A DNA stretch of 64,000 nucleotides from Catonia carolina (Eukaryota > Arthropoda > Insecta > Hemiptera > Achilidae). Shown piece by piece: positions 11,985 through 23,629 of this stretch (position 1 is the first letter of the stretch; each line of letters starts with the position of its first letter). The notes beneath the pieces were generated by a model. That model worked only from the letters and a program-made list of their open reading frames with translations, made no database searches and had not been told where the DNA came from. Position numbers and translations under genes: made by a program. The stretch spans positions 61,854,501-61,918,500 of the forward strand of contig JAQMRL010000006.1 in assembly GCA_035578175.1 (NCBI GenBank). The letters are read 5' to 3'.

Positions 11985-12070
11985 ATAGGCCCGCCCGTTG
12001 GGGTAATGATTAGCGCAACTGGCTTCTTCGCCGGGGTCCCGGAATCGACTCCTGGTCAGGTCTGGCATTT
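11985..12070 (+). repeat. tRNA-like sequence, probable SINE head
   Basis: The sequence has a tRNA-like A region (ttggggtaatgattagcgc) and a B-box-like GGAATCGACTCC. I could not fold a complete acceptor stem, so it is more likely a SINE head or tRNA pseudogene than a functional tRNA. Confidence 0.3.
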
Positions 12071-12131
12071 TTTCATCACTCATCATCATGTATAATCCTT
12101 ATCACCGTCTGCATTAATTCTTGTAAACATA

Positions 12132-12805
12132 CGTGGTGTGGCTATTAAATAATGAGACTGGCGTTATAAAAAAATTTATTTTAATTTTATACATAATCAC
12201 TTATTGTCACCTTCAATATACACTCCTTCTCTATCCTTGCGACGCTCCATGCGAATTTTCCATTGTTGGAAACAGTGCTGGGGAAGTCAGCTTCCGTCAG
12301 CTCCTTCAGGACACTTGCCGATTTCTCTTTTACAGCTTCCACAGACTCAAATCTTGTTCCTTTTAATACAGATTTCACCTTAGGAAACATGAAGAAATCA
12401 CATGGTGCAAGATCTGGTGAATAAGGTGGATGTTCTAACACTGAGATGCTGTACTTGGCTAGGAAACTCTTGACAAATATTGCGGAATGAGCTGGCATTG
12501 TCTTGGTAGAGAACCAATGATTGTCCTTCCACCTTTCGGGGCGATTTTTCCTTACTCATTGACGTAGTTTATAAAGTACCTCAAGGTAGTAATACTGATT
12601 AATTGTTTGACCTTCAGTAACTCAGTGAAGGTACACAATCCCATGGATATAAAAAAACAATCATCATCGCTTTAAATTTTGACGTGCTCAATCGAGCTTT
12701 TTTGGCTCTCGGTGAAGTTCGGATCTTCCAGTGCATGGATTGGCGCTCCCTTTCCGGATCATAAGTAAGAAACCACGTTTCATCACATGTTATTATCTTC
12801 TACCT
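12132..12805 (-). pseudogene. Mariner-like transposase, 3' two-thirds, decayed
   Basis: On the minus strand, frames read CDETWFLTYDPE (first catalytic Asp region), then a broken middle, then an intact 103-codon frame (12187-12498) containing HPPYSPDLAPCDFF, the third-Asp signature of mariner, followed by KGTRFESVEAVKEK. The N-terminal DNA-binding part is missing. The outer end begins next to a TA (12130-12131) with terminal repeat text 'ggctattaaataatgag', the inverted form of the end at 13056. Confidence 0.75.
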
Positions 12806-13056
12806 GTTCCCTAAGGTAAATTCTGCATTAAAAGGGACAAGATTTGAGTCTGTGGAAGCTGTAAAAAAGAAAGGGGCACGTGTCTTGAAGGAGCTGACAA
12901 AAGATGACTTCCAGCACTGTTTCTAACAATGGAAAATTCGCATGGAGCGTTGTAGGGATAGAGGAGTGTATATTGAAGTTGAAAATAAGTTATTATGTAT
13001 AAAATTAAAATAAATTTTTTACAACGTCAGTCTCGTTATTTAATAGCCATACTTCG
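12806..13056 (+). pseudogene. Mariner-like transposase 3' end, inverted partner
   Basis: This is a plus-strand copy of the same mariner 3' region: KGTRFESVEAVKKK, then KELTKDDFQHCF, a stop, and KIRMERCRDRG. It is joined head to head to the minus-strand fragment near 12805 and finishes with 'ctcgttatttaatagcc' and a TA at 13057-13058. Both outer ends of the composite are therefore mariner 3' ends. Confidence 0.7.
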
Positions 13057-13058
13057 TA

Positions 13059-14035
13059 TTTTACTATAATAATTTTTACTATTTTAAAACCATACAATTA
13101 TGACTGCTTTTTATCACGAATTTCGCCTATCCGAAATTGGTCCACCTCCTATATTTTGGTTCAGCGGGGTTTTATTGTTTAATTCTAAAGCTATTCATAC
13201 TTTAAAAGATTAGTATTTCCTATTGCTTTTCGTATGTCATATTTTAAATTTACTTAAGTTCAACTCAGTAGCTACTCTTGTAAAATATATAGCTTAATCT
13301 CTAACAAACGTACAAAATTTGGCCTATAATTAATTAATGAAATTCACAAGAAATATACAAATATATTTATAATATGGCACAACTTATTTTCTAAATAGGC
13401 TGCAAATGTCTTATTTTCTAACATGACATACTCTTACTTACTCTAATAAAATATTTTTACTTTGTAAAAGAAAACATAAGATTTTAACAATTGAGATACA
13501 GGATATTTATTACAATTGATAATAATTACAAATGATTACAAAAGAGACTTAACTACATAAGATTTTGTAAATCAAACCAAGTCGAAGTTTTTTTGGCGCC
13601 TCACAGTTAATCAAGTTTGATTTTGTGTATATATTATATACATATATTTTTTTTTATTCTTTACAGTTTAGTCTTGTTGAAACACACTACTGAGTGTAGT
13701 TTATATTTAAATTCTAAGGACATTTCTTAGATATTCTCATATTTGCTTAAAGTTATTGTATTTATTAACCGATTGCAAAAGAAATACTACACTGTTAAAA
13801 AAAATGGACTCTTTGTTTTATACACATATTACTGGATTTCGTGCATTCCCAGAGAAGAATACCATTAGTCCAATTTGGTTGTACACGGTTTATAAATTAA
13901 TAATCTTTTAAACGTTGACCTATTAACCAGTAGATTTTCTTATAGTTTGATTCTAGTTCTTGTTTTTTTTTCTTGATATATTCCTTCTAGTACAGTTTAG
14001 AACATAACGCTTACCCTTCTTCTAAAGCATAAACA
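13059..14035. other. Intronic spacer, nothing recognised
   Basis: AT-rich with no coding frame, no tandem repeat and no family resemblance that I can support. Confidence 0.4.
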
Positions 14036-14037
14036 TT

Positions 14038-14395
14038 TAGTAAATGAGGTGATTTCGAAATATAACGTAGGTGCCGGTTTTTTGAGAAAATATCAAAAAT
14101 GTGAAAAATTGCACGAATAAACTACTACTTCCGGTTAGCTGATTTTAATGAAAATTTTTGGGTCAAGTCTACTGGTAGTACCGAACTTAATTTCCGTGTT
14201 TCAACTTTGTGTGGTATTCCGTACTTGAAATATTATATTCACAGACACAGAGACCAATTGCTAAAAACATGGTTTTTGGATTCAGGGGGCCTGAAAACAT
14301 GTATTTTTGGATACTCAATTTTGAAAAATTAACATGAAAATAATACTTTTCTTCCATATATGTTCATAAAGGACAAGAGGAAGTAGTAAGATAAA
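14038..14395 (-). mobile_element. DINE/HINE-like repeat, 5' part
   Basis: On the minus strand it carries the family 5' region: a degraded subterminal repeat ('ggacaagaggaagtag' at about 14367-14382), 'acatgaaaataatac', the 'ttcagggggcctgaaaac' block, a short vestige of the CA tract ('cacagacacagagacc'), and the 'actacttccggtt' block. The 3' half is missing. Confidence 0.55.
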
Positions 14396-14862
14396 ATCTT
14401 TAATGGAAAGCTTACTTCGACACGATATATTATTTCTCGAAATACATATTATACTATTTTAGGAGTTAAAACAACTTCTTACTTATTGCATAGCTAATGT
14501 ATTCTTCAAGTTATTTCCATAACCTGTCAGTTTATACATAATAACATTATTAGTACCCTACTTTGAGAGAGTTTGTAATCATTCGTAAAACAAGCGTGAC
14601 AGGTGTTGGCAGGATAAATCCGTATTTGTGTTTGGGAGTGAACAACATGATTATGAACTCACTAAAGTTAAGTTCTTCCTAAAATAATTTTACAGTTATG
14701 GATTCCATAAAAATAACATCTGGAGAATTTATTTTATACAAAATCGTGTACCTATTATACAAATCTTTTAACTTTATTTAAATTTATAACTGTAGTGCTC
14801 AATTAAAAACAGTAAATTACACCTTGTTTACATGTCATAACATTGATTGTTACATGAAAGTT

Positions 14863-15206
14863 TCTTTTTTAATTCCTAATATGGTACGTTGCAATCTGTT
14901 CAATTTTGAACAATAAGCAACCCCATGACCCAATGAGATTGTAGTCATGTACAGACTACATCTGTAGTCTGTACATGACTACAGAGGTGTAGTCTTGTAC
15001 AGACTCAGGCCGACCATTCCTGAGAGAGTATGGTTAATTGAACCCCAACCATCAAAATACACCGGTAACCATTGTCTAGCATTCAAATCCTTATAAAAGT
15101 AACTACCTTTACTAGGATTTGAACCAGGAACCTTCGTCTCCGAAAATCAGCTGTTAAACAGCTGATTTTGGCGACGACTTTACCTCTAGACCAACCCGGT
15201 GGGTTA
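14863..15206 (-). mobile_element. tRNA-derived SINE (family T), full length
   Basis: It is flanked by ACATGAAAGTT at 14852-14862 and 15207-15217. The minus-strand head reads aacccaccgggttggtctagagg, with a B-box-like ggttcaaatcc near 15117-15127. It differs from the 4349 copy by an extra local inverted duplication around 14945-15000 built from 'tgtagtctgtacatgac' and its complement. Confidence 0.75.
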
Positions 15207-15486
15207 ACATGAAAGTTATGACTGTGCATTTTAATACAACAAGGTTGGATGTTAAATGAAAAAAACTAATTTAATGGAAATGTTTAAACATTTAAATTTT
15301 AATTAGTTTATAATTTGTGATTACTGTGAATAATTATTAATGAAATGACAAATATATTTCTTTCAAATCTCTGCTTCAACTTTTGGCGAACTTACGATTG
15401 GGGTACCTCGTAAATGTAGAAAAATTCAGAACGCGGATTAACATGTTGTTATTGTTTTATAATCTTGATTTAAATTGCTGGTATGA

Positions 15487-15895
15487 CTATAGTCCGATTC
15501 ACAAAAGAAAACACCTGTCTTTAAACAGCAATATCTTTTGAATAGTTGTATGAAAAAACAATCGCAATACATCAAATTTAAGCTTTTTTTATTGTTGGTT
15601 ACAGGATTACATTAACATACAATAGATTGTAGCTCTATACATTTTTAAGTACGCGTTAAAAAGTAGTAGTACCTTAAAGTTGGGTATACTGAAAAAGTGG
15701 TTTAAAACAGGGTACTTTTCATGGGTAATTCGTTATATTTAATACACCATTAATTTCCAAAAATGTTAATGTATATCTTGTAACCAACAATAAATTTAGC
15801 TTTAAGTTGATGTATCGTGATTGTTTTTACATACGACAGTTCAAAAGATATTGCTGTTTAAAGACAGGTGTTTTCTTTTGTGAATCGGACTATAG
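15487..15895. mobile_element. MITE with long terminal inverted repeats
   Basis: CTATAGTCCGATTCAC at 15487-15502 is matched by its exact complement at 15880-15895. The arms stay complementary for roughly 130 bp or more (ctgtctttaaacagcaatat left, atattgctgtttaaagacag right), and TA lies at the ends. There is no coding frame. The TA target and size fit a Tc1/mariner-type MITE, but no autonomous partner is visible here. Confidence 0.75.
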
Positions 15896-15915
15896 TGGAT
15901 GTTTCACTATTTTCC

Positions 15916-16310
15916 GTTGCTGTTTAGGTCATCAGCTGAAAGGCTGGTTTGAACCTGTAGAGACTATATAAGTAAAATGATTAGTGAGGTGGTTCACCAT
16001 TGTCTTCCTGATTGCGTGTAAAAGTATGCTTATCAGCTCGCCAGTCCCTCTGAAAAGCATTTATTGTTTGTTCACCCGGCAAATGACACTTTCACTTCAT
16101 TCACCAGAGAGTCTGGCTGTATAATGATGCAATTTATCACTCTCAGAGGAGATAACAATGACTAGTGTATTTTATACCTCTACCTCTTCTGTCCTTAAAC
16201 GACATATAATTGGCTGACAATCTGATAAGAAACAGAACTTGTTATTGTAGCCCTGGAACTAGCAGATCGAGAATAAATAATTTAACATTCAACCACACTG
16301 TTGTGGGCCA
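15916..16310 (-). mobile_element. 390-bp SINE (family S), diverged copy
   Basis: The minus-strand order of blocks matches the 7678 copy, from 'tgtttaggtcatcagctgaaa' to 'ctgttgtgggcca'. It is more diverged than the other copies and I could not find a convincing target duplication. An unrelated dispersed repeat follows immediately. Confidence 0.65.
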
Positions 16311-16500
16311 ATTTTAGACCTCGTCCGGTTGGCTTTCTAGAAGCTCTTTTTGCAGCCCACATTATCAGCATTTGTTCACTATAGGATTTTCTACTTCCTT
16401 CTGTCCACCCGGTGTTACGGTTTTGCTATTCATGGAAGCCCTTAATATCCGTAATTAGTTGTCTGACTTTGGTTCGCTTGATAAGTTTTCTTAATTTATT
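16308..16500. repeat. Dispersed repeat X, copy 1
   Basis: Shares 'caattttagacc', 'gaagctctttttgcagccca', 'cttctgtcca' and 'gtagttagttgtctga'-type blocks with 24938-25150 in the same order and orientation. No coding frame; identity unknown. Confidence 0.55.
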
Positions 16501-16863
16501 CTGGTTTACTCAGTGTCCCTTTTGACTTCTATGAAGTATTTATCTGATAACTCAGATCTATTCTTTCGAGTGTTAAAAATTTGTTTGTCAACCGTTTGTC
16601 ATTCATTCTATACCGTTGTCTTTAAAAATTTAGTCTTCTTTTCGAATCGTTTAATTTATGTGAATATATTCTTTGAAGAAGATCGGTTCATTCCGGTGAT
16701 ACTCTATAGCTGTCGTTTTAAAAGACATTACACCTATATCTTGCCGAAAATTACCATTTTTGTTAACCGATGCAGTCTACTACAGCCTTTAACGCTTCTC
16801 AAAAAGCGCATCTCTGCAGACTGGATGTAATTCATTTTCTGTTGTGATCATGAAATATATATA

Positions 16864-17696
16864 CAGGTGATTCACGAAGATATGCAGAATTTTTAGGAGC
16901 TCATTGTGCATGTAAAAATAATGAAAAAAGTTTATATAAACATGTGTCCGGAAATGCTTCGTTACCGAGTTACGGCTAGCGAAAGTTTCGCCCGGATTTC
17001 AGCTCACCAGGTGAAATGAGGTCTTCCTGAAATTCTGGTAAGGTAGATTAACGGGCGAATTCAATAGTTTCTTATAGTTTTTGATCTGATAAATTGAATA
17101 AAACAGGTCCCAGAACTGTAAGTTAAATAGTTTTTAAGAAAACCAGTGTCTAATGCAAAAAATGGAGTGAAAACACATTTTTTAATCTTTGGGCAAGAAT
17201 AACGTTGTTATTCACCAAGAAACAAGTACAATTTTTGAATAAAACATGTAAAAAATTTTATTCTGAACAAACCGGTGTAAATAAAGTACACAGAAAGCGA
17301 ATAGATGTTTGATTAAATGAATTTTTATTAATAACAGTACAAAGTAAAATTAACCGGAAAAACAAAGATGAAAAAATGTGTTTTTTTCACTCCATTTTTT
17401 GCATTTGACACTAGTTTTCTCAAAAGCTATTTAACTTACAGTTCTGGGACCTGTTTTATTCAATTTATCAGGTCAAAAACTATAAAAAACGATTGAATTC
17501 GCCCCTTAATCTACCTTATTAGAATTTCAGGAAGACCTCATTTCACCTGGTGAGCTGAAATCTGGGTGAAATCTTTCGCTAGCCGTAACTCGGTAACGAA
17601 GCATTTCCGGACCCATGTTTATATAAACTTTTTTTAATTATTTTTACGTGTACAATGGGTTCCCAAAGTTTCTGCATATCTTTGTGAATCACCCTG
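16864..17696. mobile_element. 833-bp foldback MITE with about 330-bp arms
   Basis: The left end CAGGTGATTCACGAAGATAT and right end ATATCTTTGTGAATCACCCTG are inverted copies flanked by TA (16862-16863 and 17697-17698). Complementarity runs through 'ggaaatgcttcgttaccgag', 'ttacagttctgggacctg' and 'atggagtgaaaacacattttt'. The central loop of about 170 bp is non-coding. TA target and termini suggest a Tc1/mariner-type MITE. Confidence 0.8.
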
Positions 17697-17698
17697 TA

Positions 17699-18655
17699 TA
17701 AGGTTTTAAATTTATTGACTTAACATAATTCTGTGACAGTTTCGGATAATACAAGTTATTTAAGCATATCAAGTTTGTCTCTGCTAAAATCTCTTGTACG
17801 GGTAATGATGTCACTCGGGACTCTTTATGTATTTTATTCACACACACCAAATAGTAATTTTCTAACGTACATATTTATTTTATTAGTTGTTGTAAATCTA
17901 TCACATTTTATTCTGATTAAAAAATTTAAAATCAAATCTTCTTGAAAATGGTTCTTGTATAAAACTTCCCTCGTTAACAACACGTTTAATAACAAAAATG
18001 ATTCCTGCGGGAACTCTTAGGAGCGGAAAAGTTTTCCAAATAGCATGAAAATGCATCAAAGGACAATTATTGTGAACTTTGAAACAAAAATGTTAAAATG
18101 TTTCGTGTTAAAGGTTACTAAAACTTTATTAAAAAAACTCATCTTGTTCATTTTTTCTTTCTTGCAATATTTTCGTTGTTAGTTTGTGTACGCGTGCATA
18201 ATTTTAATAAAATTCTGGAAAAATACTGCTGCAAAAAATTCTGGAAAATATTCGGCTAAAGTGGAGTAGGCTACTTTATCCGACTCAAAAATTAAAAAAC
18301 CTCTAAAAAACCTACAATTTTTTTTAAAAGCTATTAAAAAATGTTTTGGTTTATCTTCCTCTGATGAACATTTATTACGCTCATTAAAGCCCAACAAATG
18401 TTTCTTGTTGGAAACTCTACTTTTGTTCGAAAATCATATTTATTTTAAAATTACGGTCTTACATATCATTTCAGGGCAAAAATGAACACAACAAAGAACT
18501 CCGGCAGGAACTGCAGATATCCTTCGTGAATTTTCTGCGTTTAGTTTTCTCGTCCGGAAAATCCGGAAAAGTATTAGTATTTTTTTAACGTACAAAAGTT
18601 TCTAGACCTTGCCGGGATTCGTAACCAGGATTTGTCGATTAGCAGTTCAGTTTAA
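17699..18655. other. Intronic spacer, nothing recognised
   Basis: Two short ORFs (17733-17945 plus, 18179-18397 minus) have no recognisable motif. Otherwise AT-rich sequence without visible structure. Confidence 0.4.
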
Positions 18656-18658
18656 TCT

Positions 18659-18893
18659 TACCTACCTAGTAAAGGTAGTTACTTTTATACGGATTTGAAT
18701 ACTAGACAGTGGTTACTTTGATGGTTGGGGTTTAATTAACCATACTCTCTCAGGAATGGTCGGCCTGGGTCTGTACAAGACTACACCTCATTTACACGTC
18801 ATACACATCATTCTCATCTCATTGGGTCATGGGGTTGCTTATTGTTCTAAATTGAACAGATTGCGACGTACACAAATTAGGAATAAAAAAAAT
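18659..18893 (+). mobile_element. tRNA-derived SINE (family T), 5'-truncated
   Basis: GTTTAATCT duplications lie at 18650-18658 and 18894-18902. The copy lacks the pol III box region and starts near 'cctagtaaaggtagttac', then follows the 4349 copy to an A-rich tail. 5' truncation with a duplication is typical of LINE-mobilised insertions. Confidence 0.7.
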
Positions 18894-19189
18894 GTTTAAT
18901 CTAACGCGCTCTACTGTTGTACCACAAAATAAATATTGTTAACTATAAGAATTTTTTGCGTCATGTATTGGCTCAAACGGAATTGAACTGTGGAAAGTTC
19001 ATGTAAGAAATACGATCTTGTAGCGTCTGCAGTCGAAGTTTCGTGGAATCATTACCGACTTCTCTTAACTCACACCCAGTGACGCAGGCCTAGTTCAAAA
19101 TGACAACATATAAGTATTGTTTTTAACGAAATAAAAAGCCTGGTTTAAAAAACACTCATACGACTTATATCTTGTTATCTTGCCGATAT

Positions 19190-19675
19190 AAATAATGTAA
19201 ATATATAACCTACATTTAATCATTAGTAAACAATTTAAATTGAAAAACATAACCTAACGTCTGTCATGAATAAATGACATAAAATTAAAATCAATCTTGA
19301 GGAACTTAAAATTACGAAAAATCACCATTATTGCTTAACTTAACTTAAAGCTTGTAGGAAAAATATTTTAAATAAAAGTTGTAGTATTTATTTTATTTTC
19401 TATTTTTTAGCCTATATATAGCCTATTTTTTTATTTCCTATAACTTTCATTATATACACTATTGTCGTAAAATGTATAGACCCTACTGAAGCCGCAATCT
19501 TAAACAATTCTCATTTTTACTGATTTTGATGCGCAAAATAGAGAGAACACTAATTGACGCTATTCTAGGCGTTGTAGTAAAAACTGTTTGAAATAAAAAT
19601 GTGACTTAATTAGGTTATGTTGTATTATTTATGTTGACAAGAGAAAGTCGTGTGAGTGTTTCACACCAGTGTTTT
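19190..19675. mobile_element. DINE/HINE-like repeat, rearranged
   Basis: The left part carries minus-strand blocks ('cataacctaacg', 'gaataaatgaca', 'gaaaaatcacc'). The right part ends plus-strand with 'gacaagagaaagt', the hairpin 'gtgtgagtgtttcacac' and 'cag'. The two halves point in opposite directions, so the copy is rearranged or two copies are merged. Confidence 0.5.
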
Positions 19676-19727
19676 TTTATTTTAGATGCTTTCAGAACAC
19701 CGATTTTATCTTTTACTAATCAGCAAT

Positions 19728-20120
19728 CTGCCCATAACAGACAGGTGGAGTGTGAAATTATTTACACTCAATTTGTTCGTTGCAGGGCTAAATTAAATAA
19801 ATCTGTTTCTTATCACATGGTCAGCCAATTAAATAACTGGATCATTTAAGAACAGAAGAGGTAGAGGTGTAAAAGACACTAATCAGAGTTATCTCCTCTG
19901 AAAGTAATGAATTTCATTGTACAGCCAGACCCTGTGGTGAATGAAGTGAAGGTGTCATTTACAGAGTGGAAAATATGTGCTTTTCAGAGGGCCCGGCATG
20001 CTGATAAGCGTACTTTCCCACTCAGTGAGGAAGGCAATGGTAAACCACCTCACTCCTCGTTTTACTTAGTAAAACCTCTAGAGGTTCAAACCAGCCTTGC
20101 GGCTGTTGACCTAAACAACA
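19728..20120 (+). mobile_element. 390-bp SINE (family S), full length
   Basis: AATCAGCAAT target duplications lie at 19718-19727 and 20121-20130. It starts CTGCCCATAACAG and ends 'ctaaacaaca'. It holds the conserved small frame from 19907 (MNFIVQPDPVVNEVKVSF...), here running on into flanking DNA. Very similar to the copies at 7678 and 41802. Confidence 0.85.
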
Positions 20121-20130
20121 AATCAGCAAT

Positions 20131-21060
20131 ATTTTACAGAATTGACCTGGGTTACGTTAAAAAAAATTATGAAATATATTTTTATCTACTTCAAATTTTT
20201 TTCCTGAATTTTTTTTATCGTTTTGTATTTCTTAGTCTACTAAACAATATTATTATTCTATATATACACGAACATTACATCTGACTACACGCTAACTTTA
20301 ATAATTTATTTGAAAATAAAATAATTTTAGTACATAAATAAATGTAATGATATTACATTCATTTCAAATGATAAACTATCCAATTTTCCAAAGATGTTAT
20401 CTTTAAATCTCCTCTATAAAAGTATGAGGGATATTTTAAAGAAAAGAACGAGGTGGGAAATAATGTTACATATTTTAAGAAGTGAATGGAACTCTCTTTA
20501 TCAGAATAAGAGCGAGCGTGCGCGGAAGAGAGAGAGAGACAAATAGCGACTGGGGTCAGGTTTTATTACCTCTATTACACTAGATTTCAAGCTGGGGTTG
20601 AATGCGAATGCAAACATTGCAAGTACCGATCTCACCACGCTACCACCTTTAAAATCACCCTCTCCGAGAGCTTAGCCTTTAGCATAAGCAAATAGTCTTT
20701 TTTCTTGTATTAGAATACTCATCCTCTTTCAAAAAATTTCTTCCCCTTTTAAATTATTTAACACCTATCAAGATATCTCTGTTTATGTTTACGTACCCCT
20801 ATTTTTTCCTGTTTAATTTCCCTTAAGTTCTAATCTACTCTACGTTATTATTCTTTACTTGGTGACTCAGAATGTTTAACTTTTATCTACCTTGGTAGAC
20901 GCATAATTGTCTGTTAAACTAAATAAATTTTTTATCTTAGTTCATGAATATCTGCGTTTCTTTCAATGGTGACAATTTATAAAATTGTTATCTATCATTT
21001 TCCCACGTCTGTCCCTAAACCAGATGTCAGAAACTACAAGGATTGGAAACAACGAACGGT
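20131..21060. other. Intronic spacer with short GA-rich tract
   Basis: Contains a purine tract (ggaagagagagagagac) at about 20525-20541 but no gene or repeat family I can name. Confidence 0.4.
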
Positions 21061-21089
21061 TATCGTATTCGTAATCTACAAAAAAAGGT

Positions 21090-21345
21090 AGTAGGCGTGA
21101 ATTATGTTTGAAGTTCCGGTTCTGATCGAAAAGCCGACCCGAAATCGGAAGTTAAAAAATCAAATTTGATATTTTAAAACAAAAAAGAGTCATTCGATTT
21201 CTCTTAAAGAGTAGATACAGAAAGCACTAATGGTTTTTGTCATAGGTCAAAGGTAAGCTTTTTTCTTTCATGCGAAAGCTAAGTGGACTTATTCTCTAAC
21301 AATTTCTTTAAAAAAAAAAAAAAATTGTCACCAGCCTTTAGGCGC
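21090..21345 (-). repeat. Dispersed repeat, copy 2
   Basis: Minus-strand counterpart of 11200-11450: 'ccggaacttcaaa', 'aaatcgaatgac', 'ccacttagctttcg' and 'acgacgcgcc' occur in the same order. A poly(A)/poly(T) stretch near 21309-21324 occupies the place of the T-rich block in copy 1. Confidence 0.55.
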
Positions 21346-21574
21346 GTCGTATCATAAAAAGGGATATACGAGATATAGGAGATATTTTTATGTGGAAAAT
21401 ATTGGGCCGCATTTGTTGTTTTTATAATTGCATCCAGAAAACTCCAGAAGAAAGTATATAGGATATCTCAAAATAAAGCTTATGAATTTAAATTTAATTA
21501 CTATGTTAAATTCTTTACTTGCTAATTCATTTATTTTTCGCATAATTCAGTAAACGAAAAACATGTTGATTGTC

Positions 21575-21640
21575 ACCGTGGTGTATTGGTTAGTGTGCTA
21601 CGACGCAAAGCGAAAAGTTTTGTGTTTCATTAGGACTGGT
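21575..21640 (+). repeat. tRNA-like A-box sequence
   Basis: 'ccgtggtgtattggttagtgtgcta' resembles the D-arm/A-box part of the tRNA-like sequence on the minus strand of 22144-22230. No B-box or acceptor stem is convincing. Confidence 0.25.
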
Positions 21641-21737
21641 TAGGTTTTGGTAGTTTATTACCTGCTCAAACACGCTGTTCCTTAACCCAAAATTGTCAGT
21701 AATAATGTAGCTATTTATGTAACTTAAAATTAACTAA

Positions 21738-21910
21738 AAAATAAAGTGTGAAACACTGACATGTCTTTCTCTTGGTAATGTAAATTATTCAAAATGTAAC
21801 CTAAGATAAATCATGAGTAAATGATTAAAATTGAAAATCAATCTCTCTAGGACTTTAAAGTACTTAAAATCATTTGTCGTTAAACTAAGTTCTACAAAAA
21901 AATTTGGTGG
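21738..21910 (-). mobile_element. DINE/HINE-like repeat, 3' end fragment
   Basis: 'gtgtgaaacactgaca' (hairpin arm) then 'ctttctcttggtaatgtaaat' and 'aatcatgagtaaatga' follow the same order as 53851-53990. Only the 3' part is retained. Confidence 0.5.
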
Positions 21911-22143
21911 AATTATATTAGTAATTTTTATTTTATTTTATATAAATTAAAAATCTTGTTGGAACACTTTCATAAACCAGTTTATTTCCTTATTGAATTT
22001 ATCTCTAATTTCAATCTCTAAATTGAAATTTATGTAATGAAATACGAGTTGTTTGATTTTTTTTAGTTTGTTGAAAGTCGCATCGACATCTTGGTCATTA
22101 GCTATTACTGTGAGTTTTGGTACTGTAACGGTTGGTTTTAACG

Positions 22144-22230
22144 TGGTAAAACTTCCGGACTTTAGCCGGGGAATCGAACCCAGGACTTTCCGGTTTGTAG
22201 GTTAGCACGCTAGTCAATACGCCACGGAGG
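22144..22230 (-). repeat. tRNA-like sequence with perfect B-box
   Basis: On the minus strand: an A-box-like tggcgtattgactagcgtg, then GGGTTCGATTCCC, which contains the B-box consensus. The T arm nearly pairs, but the first and last seven bases do not form an acceptor stem. Most likely a SINE head or tRNA pseudogene. Confidence 0.35.
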
Positions 22231-22239
22231 CGGTTTGTT

Positions 22240-23140
22240 TGAACAATAATTTCGTAAGTATAAAATTAGGTTAACTTTTCTACAGGAAGTGAGTGAATGA
22301 AATGGAACTATAAGGTGTTTTTCTAGTATTACATACGATTTATGTGAAAACTGATAGATAATCTTTATATTGGATGAATATAAATGTACCTTAGAACTTT
22401 AATATCTGTAACGTGGCTATCAGCGGCAATTAACATCTATGAATTTAGTTACCAATTCCTAGATTATTTCTAAAATGTAAACCACGCAAAATATTTATAT
22501 TTAAATAACTTCTAAAACAGTTTCTTCGTTTTTTACTTAAAAAATGTAATTAAAACTCAAGCCAAAAATAAATTAGAATGTTAATAAACCTTTTATCTTG
22601 TAATCTTTCAATTTAGTGATTCGTCAACTGTTTTAACACACAGAGGAATGAAAACACTTTTGTGTTCTATTTCCAAATCAGACTTCCTCTTAGATAGAAT
22701 GTATGTCCTGGACCGGATCCAAATTGTGAAATCATCACTGAAAGCGCATAGGCGTTCTATAAATTACTTTAGTTGCGTTAACCACCAAGTCTGAAATTTT
22801 TTCGTATAATAAATTTCAGATACTTTCTCTTTCGATTATACTTTTTAATTGGTTTAAGTGGTGTATGGTTTTTATATGAAATTATAATGATTTGCGCAGT
22901 CTTTTGCAATAAGATGCCAAAAAAGTTTGCTTTGTTTTACCACATTTCATGTTTTTAATATAATTAGATTTTCTAGAGTAACATATTTGGATTTAATTAA
23001 AAGTATTAAAGCAGACATAAATTTGTTAAACATTTTCCTATGAATTATTTTAGAATTGGACACGTTAATATAGGGAAAAAAATTACCAAATACACACTAA
23101 ATGTCTTGTTACTATTATGTATCCATTATCAGTTTAGTGT
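22240..23140. other. Intronic spacer, nothing recognised
   Basis: AT-rich with no coding frame or repeat structure that I can support. Confidence 0.4.
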
Positions 23141-23152
23141 AAATATATTGTA

Positions 23153-23543
23153 TTATTGTTTAGATCAACAGCCGAAAGGTTAGTTTGAACGTCTAGAGGC
23201 TTTACCAAGTGAAACGAGGAGTGAGGTGGTTTACGTTTGCCTTCCTCACCGAGTGGAAAAGTATGTTTATCAGCATACCAGGTTCTTTGAAAATTATCTA
23301 CATGCCACTCTACAAAAATGATCTTCACTTTATTTACTACAGGTTCTGGGTGTATAATGAAATTCATTACTCTCGGAGGAGATAAATCTGACTAGTGTCT
23401 TTTACACCTCTATCTCTTCTGTTCTTAAATACTTCATTTTCATAATTGGTGACCATGTGATAAGAAAAGAACTAGTTTTTTTAGCCTGAAACTAGGAGAT
23501 CGAGTGCAAATAATTTAACACTCCACCTACCTGTTATGGGCAG
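23153..23543 (-). mobile_element. 390-bp SINE (family S), diverged full copy
   Basis: AAATATATTGTA duplications at 23141-23152 and 23544-23555 define it exactly. Many substitutions separate it from the 19728 copy, yet the small internal frame (MNFIIHPEPVVNKV...) is still open for over 65 codons. Confidence 0.8.
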
Positions 23544-23629
23544 AAATATATTGTAACATTGTGATATTCTAGAAACGTCTAAGGAAATAAATAGGTTGTT
23601 TATTGTGAGAAATTGTGTATTGCATGGGT

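Noticed and set aside
22144..22230. Functional tRNA gene on the minus strand
   Set aside because: The B-box is perfect but the acceptor stem does not pair; more likely a SINE head or pseudogene.
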